Shown here: positions 62,330 through 64,000 of the stretch, in pieces
How the letters are laid out: every line of letters starts with the position of its first letter
Position numbering within the stretch: the first letter of the stretch is position 1
Origin: Eisenbergiella tayi
Lineage (GTDB): Bacteria > Bacillota > Clostridia > Lachnospirales > Lachnospiraceae
Assembly: GCF_001881565.1 (NCBI RefSeq)
Contig: NZ_MPDJ01000003.1
Span: 553,679-617,678 of the forward strand
DNA: 64,000 bases
Direction of reading: 5' to 3'
Program-made: the position numbers and the translations under genes
The notes under the pieces: model-generated
Told to the model about the DNA's origin: nothing
The model's input: the letters and a program-made list of their open reading frames with translations, nothing else
Database searches by the model: none

Positions 62330-63274
62330 ATGGATAAAAAAGGGAAAAACAGGAATAGGAAGAACAGGGATCACGGACAGTATAATAAAAGACTCAGCGC
62401 CGATAAAGCCTTTGACATTACCAACCTCATCATAATGATTCTGCTGTTTCTGCTGTTTGCCTGGCCTCTGTGGTTTGTGGTAATCGCTTCTTTCAGTAAT
62501 CCGTCGGAAGTTTGGAGAGGGAATGTCATTATACTGCCGAAGGGCTTTTCTCTGGATTCCTATAAAGAAATATTAAAATACAAGGAAATCTGGATCGGTT
62601 ACCGTAATACGATATTTTATACAGTCCTGGGAACGGTTATCAACCTGTTTATGACAATCTGTATGGCATATCCGCTTTCCCGCAAGAAGTTTATGCCGAA
62701 GAATATCTTAATGGTGATCTGTATGATAACCATGTATTTCAGCGGCGGCCTGATCCCCAGCTATCTGGTGGTTAAGGGGCTGCATATGGTGGACTCCATC
62801 TGGGCTATGATGATTCCGGGATGTCTGTCCGTGTATAATATGATAATCATGCGAAGCTATTTTGTGAACAGTATTCCCGACAGTCTGGAAGAGGCGGCAA
62901 TATTGGATGGGTCGAATCCCATACAGTATCTGCTTAAGGTGGTTCTGCCCCTGTCGAAGCCTGTTATCGCGGTAATCGCATTATATTATATGGTGGGCCA
63001 TTGGAATGATTTCTTTAATGCGCTGATTTATATCAATGACAAGGATCTGCTTCCTCTTCAGACCTTCCTGAGAAATATTCTTGTGACGAATACGGTGGGC
63101 AACGTGAGCCAGACGCAGAATCTGAATCCGGAGGCGCTTCAGAAAAAAATATATCTGGCGCAGACTATCAAATACAGTGCGATCATTGTTTCAACCCTTC
63201 CGGTTTTGTGTATCTATCCTTTTGTGCAGAAATACTTTGTAAAAGGTGTTATGATAGGTGCAATCAAAGGCTGA
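62330..63274 (+). CDS. ABC sugar permease (YtcP type)
   Basis: A 314-residue membrane protein with six helices and EAA loop 'LEEAAILDGSNPIQYLLKVV' near residue 186. The second permease, 12 bases after the first, after a strong TAGGAGG. The basic N-terminus (DKKGKNRNRKNRDH) precedes the first helix. It forms the translocation pore with the LplB-type subunit. Confidence 0.93.
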   Translation: MDKKGKNRNRKNRDHGQYNKRLSADKAFDITNLIIMILLFLLFAWPLWFVVIASFSNPSEVWRGNVIILPKGFSLDSYKEILKYKEIWIGYRNTIFYTVLGTVINLFMTICMAYPLSRKKFMPKNILMVICMITMYFSGGLIPSYLVVKGLHMVDSIWAMMIPGCLSVYNMIIMRSYFVNSIPDSLEEAAILDGSNPIQYLLKVVLPLSKPVIAVIALYYMVGHWNDFFNALIYINDKDLLPLQTFLRNILVTNTVGNVSQTQNLNPEALQKKIYLAQTIKYSAIIVSTLPVLCIYPFVQKYFVKGVMIGAIKG

Positions 63275-63306
63275 GTATATTTGGAAAAGAAAGGAAAGAT
63301 GCGGAA

Positions 63307-63990
63307 ATGGAAATTTTTCTGGATACGGCAGATGCGGAGGAAATCCGCAGATGTAAAGAAATTTATCCGCTTGCAGGGATTACTACCAATCCCTCCATAT
63401 TGGCAAAAGAAAAACGAAGGTTTTCGGAGCAGATGGAGCTGGTAAAAGATGCGGCATCCGGCCTGCCTCTTCACGTACAGGTAACCGGAGAGACGGCGCA
63501 GGCTTTGCTGGCGGAAGCAGAAGCCATTGCAGAAGCATTCGGTAAAAATACCTATATCAAGATCCCGGTGAACCGGGAGGGAATAAAGGCTATAAAGGAA
63601 CTGAAAAGAAAAGGTTTTGTGATTACGGCTACAGCCATATATACCAGGGAACAGGCTTTCCTTGCGGGAATGGCGGGAGCGGATTATGCGGCTGTCTATT
63701 ATAACCGCATGCAGAACCTTTCTATTGACAGCAGACAGGTTACAGCGGACATCGTTTCCCTATACCGGATGCACGGAATGGAAACCCGAGTGCTGGCCGC
63801 CAGCTTCAAAAACTGCGGGCAGGTACTGGAGGCGGTTCTTGCTGGTGCACAGTCGGTAACACTGCCGGCAGCGGTGCTGGACAGTATGGTGGACAATGCA
63901 TTGATTGATAAGGCTGTTTCCGATTTTAAGGAAGACTGGACGAAGATAAATGGGGAGAAACGGATAGATGAGGTGCTGACGCAGTATTAA
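63307..63990 (+). CDS. Transaldolase-family protein (fructose-6-phosphate aldolase-like)
   Basis: A 227-residue class I aldolase: 'MEIFLDTADAEEI' N-terminus, 'AGITTNPSILAKE', Schiff-base Lys in 'TYIKIPVNREG' near residue 85, 'TATAIYTREQAFLAGMAGAD'. The length and motifs match the small transaldolase/FSA (TalC) group. It probably cleaves or transfers a three-carbon unit from the phosphorylated sugar made by the operon. GAAAGGAAAG lies upstream. It ends ten bases before the window edge, so the operon may continue. Confidence 0.9.
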   Translation: MEIFLDTADAEEIRRCKEIYPLAGITTNPSILAKEKRRFSEQMELVKDAASGLPLHVQVTGETAQALLAEAEAIAEAFGKNTYIKIPVNREGIKAIKELKRKGFVITATAIYTREQAFLAGMAGADYAAVYYNRMQNLSIDSRQVTADIVSLYRMHGMETRVLAASFKNCGQVLEAVLAGAQSVTLPAAVLDSMVDNALIDKAVSDFKEDWTKINGEKRIDEVLTQY

Positions 63991-64000
63991 TACTGTGCCG

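Noticed and set aside
1..64000. CRISPR arrays, rRNA genes, intact insertion sequences or phage genes
   Set aside because: I saw no regularly spaced repeats, no rRNA-like sequence, no transposase or phage structural motifs in the translated frames.

Overview
The window looks like a chromosomal segment of a Gram-positive gut-type clostridium, most likely Lachnospiraceae. This rests on strong AGGAGG-type ribosome binding sites, short intergenic gaps, families common in that group (EFR1 ferredoxin, DUF6440, YwbE, HelD, LplB/YtcP-type sugar permeases without their own ATPase, LTGC/LSGC lipoproteins) and moderate GC with AT-rich accessory blocks. No rRNA, CRISPR array, intact insertion sequence or integrase was seen. 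One tRNA gene (Gly, anticodon CCC) is present.

Layout. 0-1.3 kb: AT-rich ankyrin-repeat membrane protein and a small membrane protein. 1.5-9.3 kb: SGNH esterase, Crp/Fnr regulator divergent from an ECF-type S component (with an operator at the class II activation position), a TetR/FMN-binding/flavodoxin operon, an AraC-GNAT regulator overlapping a HelD-like helicase, a DUF3298 protein and a DUF6440 protein. 9.4-14.4 kb: self-regulated TetR plus methyltransferase, tRNA-Gly, HAD phosphatase, LysR, RlmD-type rRNA methyltransferase. 14.6-23.3 kb: complete type I restriction system hsdM-hsdS-hsdR, followed by a decayed Wadjet-type cassette of which only a riddled TIGR02677 (DUF2397) gene and the 3' end of a TIGR02679 (DUF2399) gene remain. 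23.3-31.6 kb: MFS transporter, P-loop kinase, small proteins, and a metallophosphoesterase/two-component operon whose promoter resembles that of the next gene, a large glycosidase-like lipoprotein. 31.8-35.7 kb: a 1274-residue SF1 helicase-PLD protein with the architecture of Mokosh type II defence proteins, preceded by a structured leader. 35.8-40.8 kb: FtsX-type ABC exporter with its two-component system. 40.9-41.2 kb: a large palindromic repeat. 41.4-43.1 kb: EFR1 ferredoxin, then a CMD-family protein and MerR regulator around a typical MerR promoter. 43.1-47.3 kb: McrBC restriction system whose McrB carries an inserted EVE-like domain. 47.4-50 kb: LysR, flavodoxin, SGNH hydrolase.

50.1-64 kb: a LacI-family regulator divergent from a 12-kb catabolic operon: fucose-isomerase-like protein, FGGY kinase, ceramidase-like hydrolase, YjbQ, archaeal-type triosephosphate-isomerase paralogue, a SIS domain joined in frame to a GH39 glycosidase, solute-binding lipoprotein, two permeases and a transaldolase-family protein. 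Together they suggest uptake of a glycoside, its cleavage, isomerisation and phosphorylation of the sugar, and cleavage of the phosphate. The exact sugar cannot be read from the sequence; the combination does not match a pathway I recognise.

The strongest points for follow-up are the Mokosh-like gene with its leader, the Wadjet scar, the sugar operon with the SIS-GH39 joined frame, the 95-bp-arm palindrome, and several operators placed at textbook positions.
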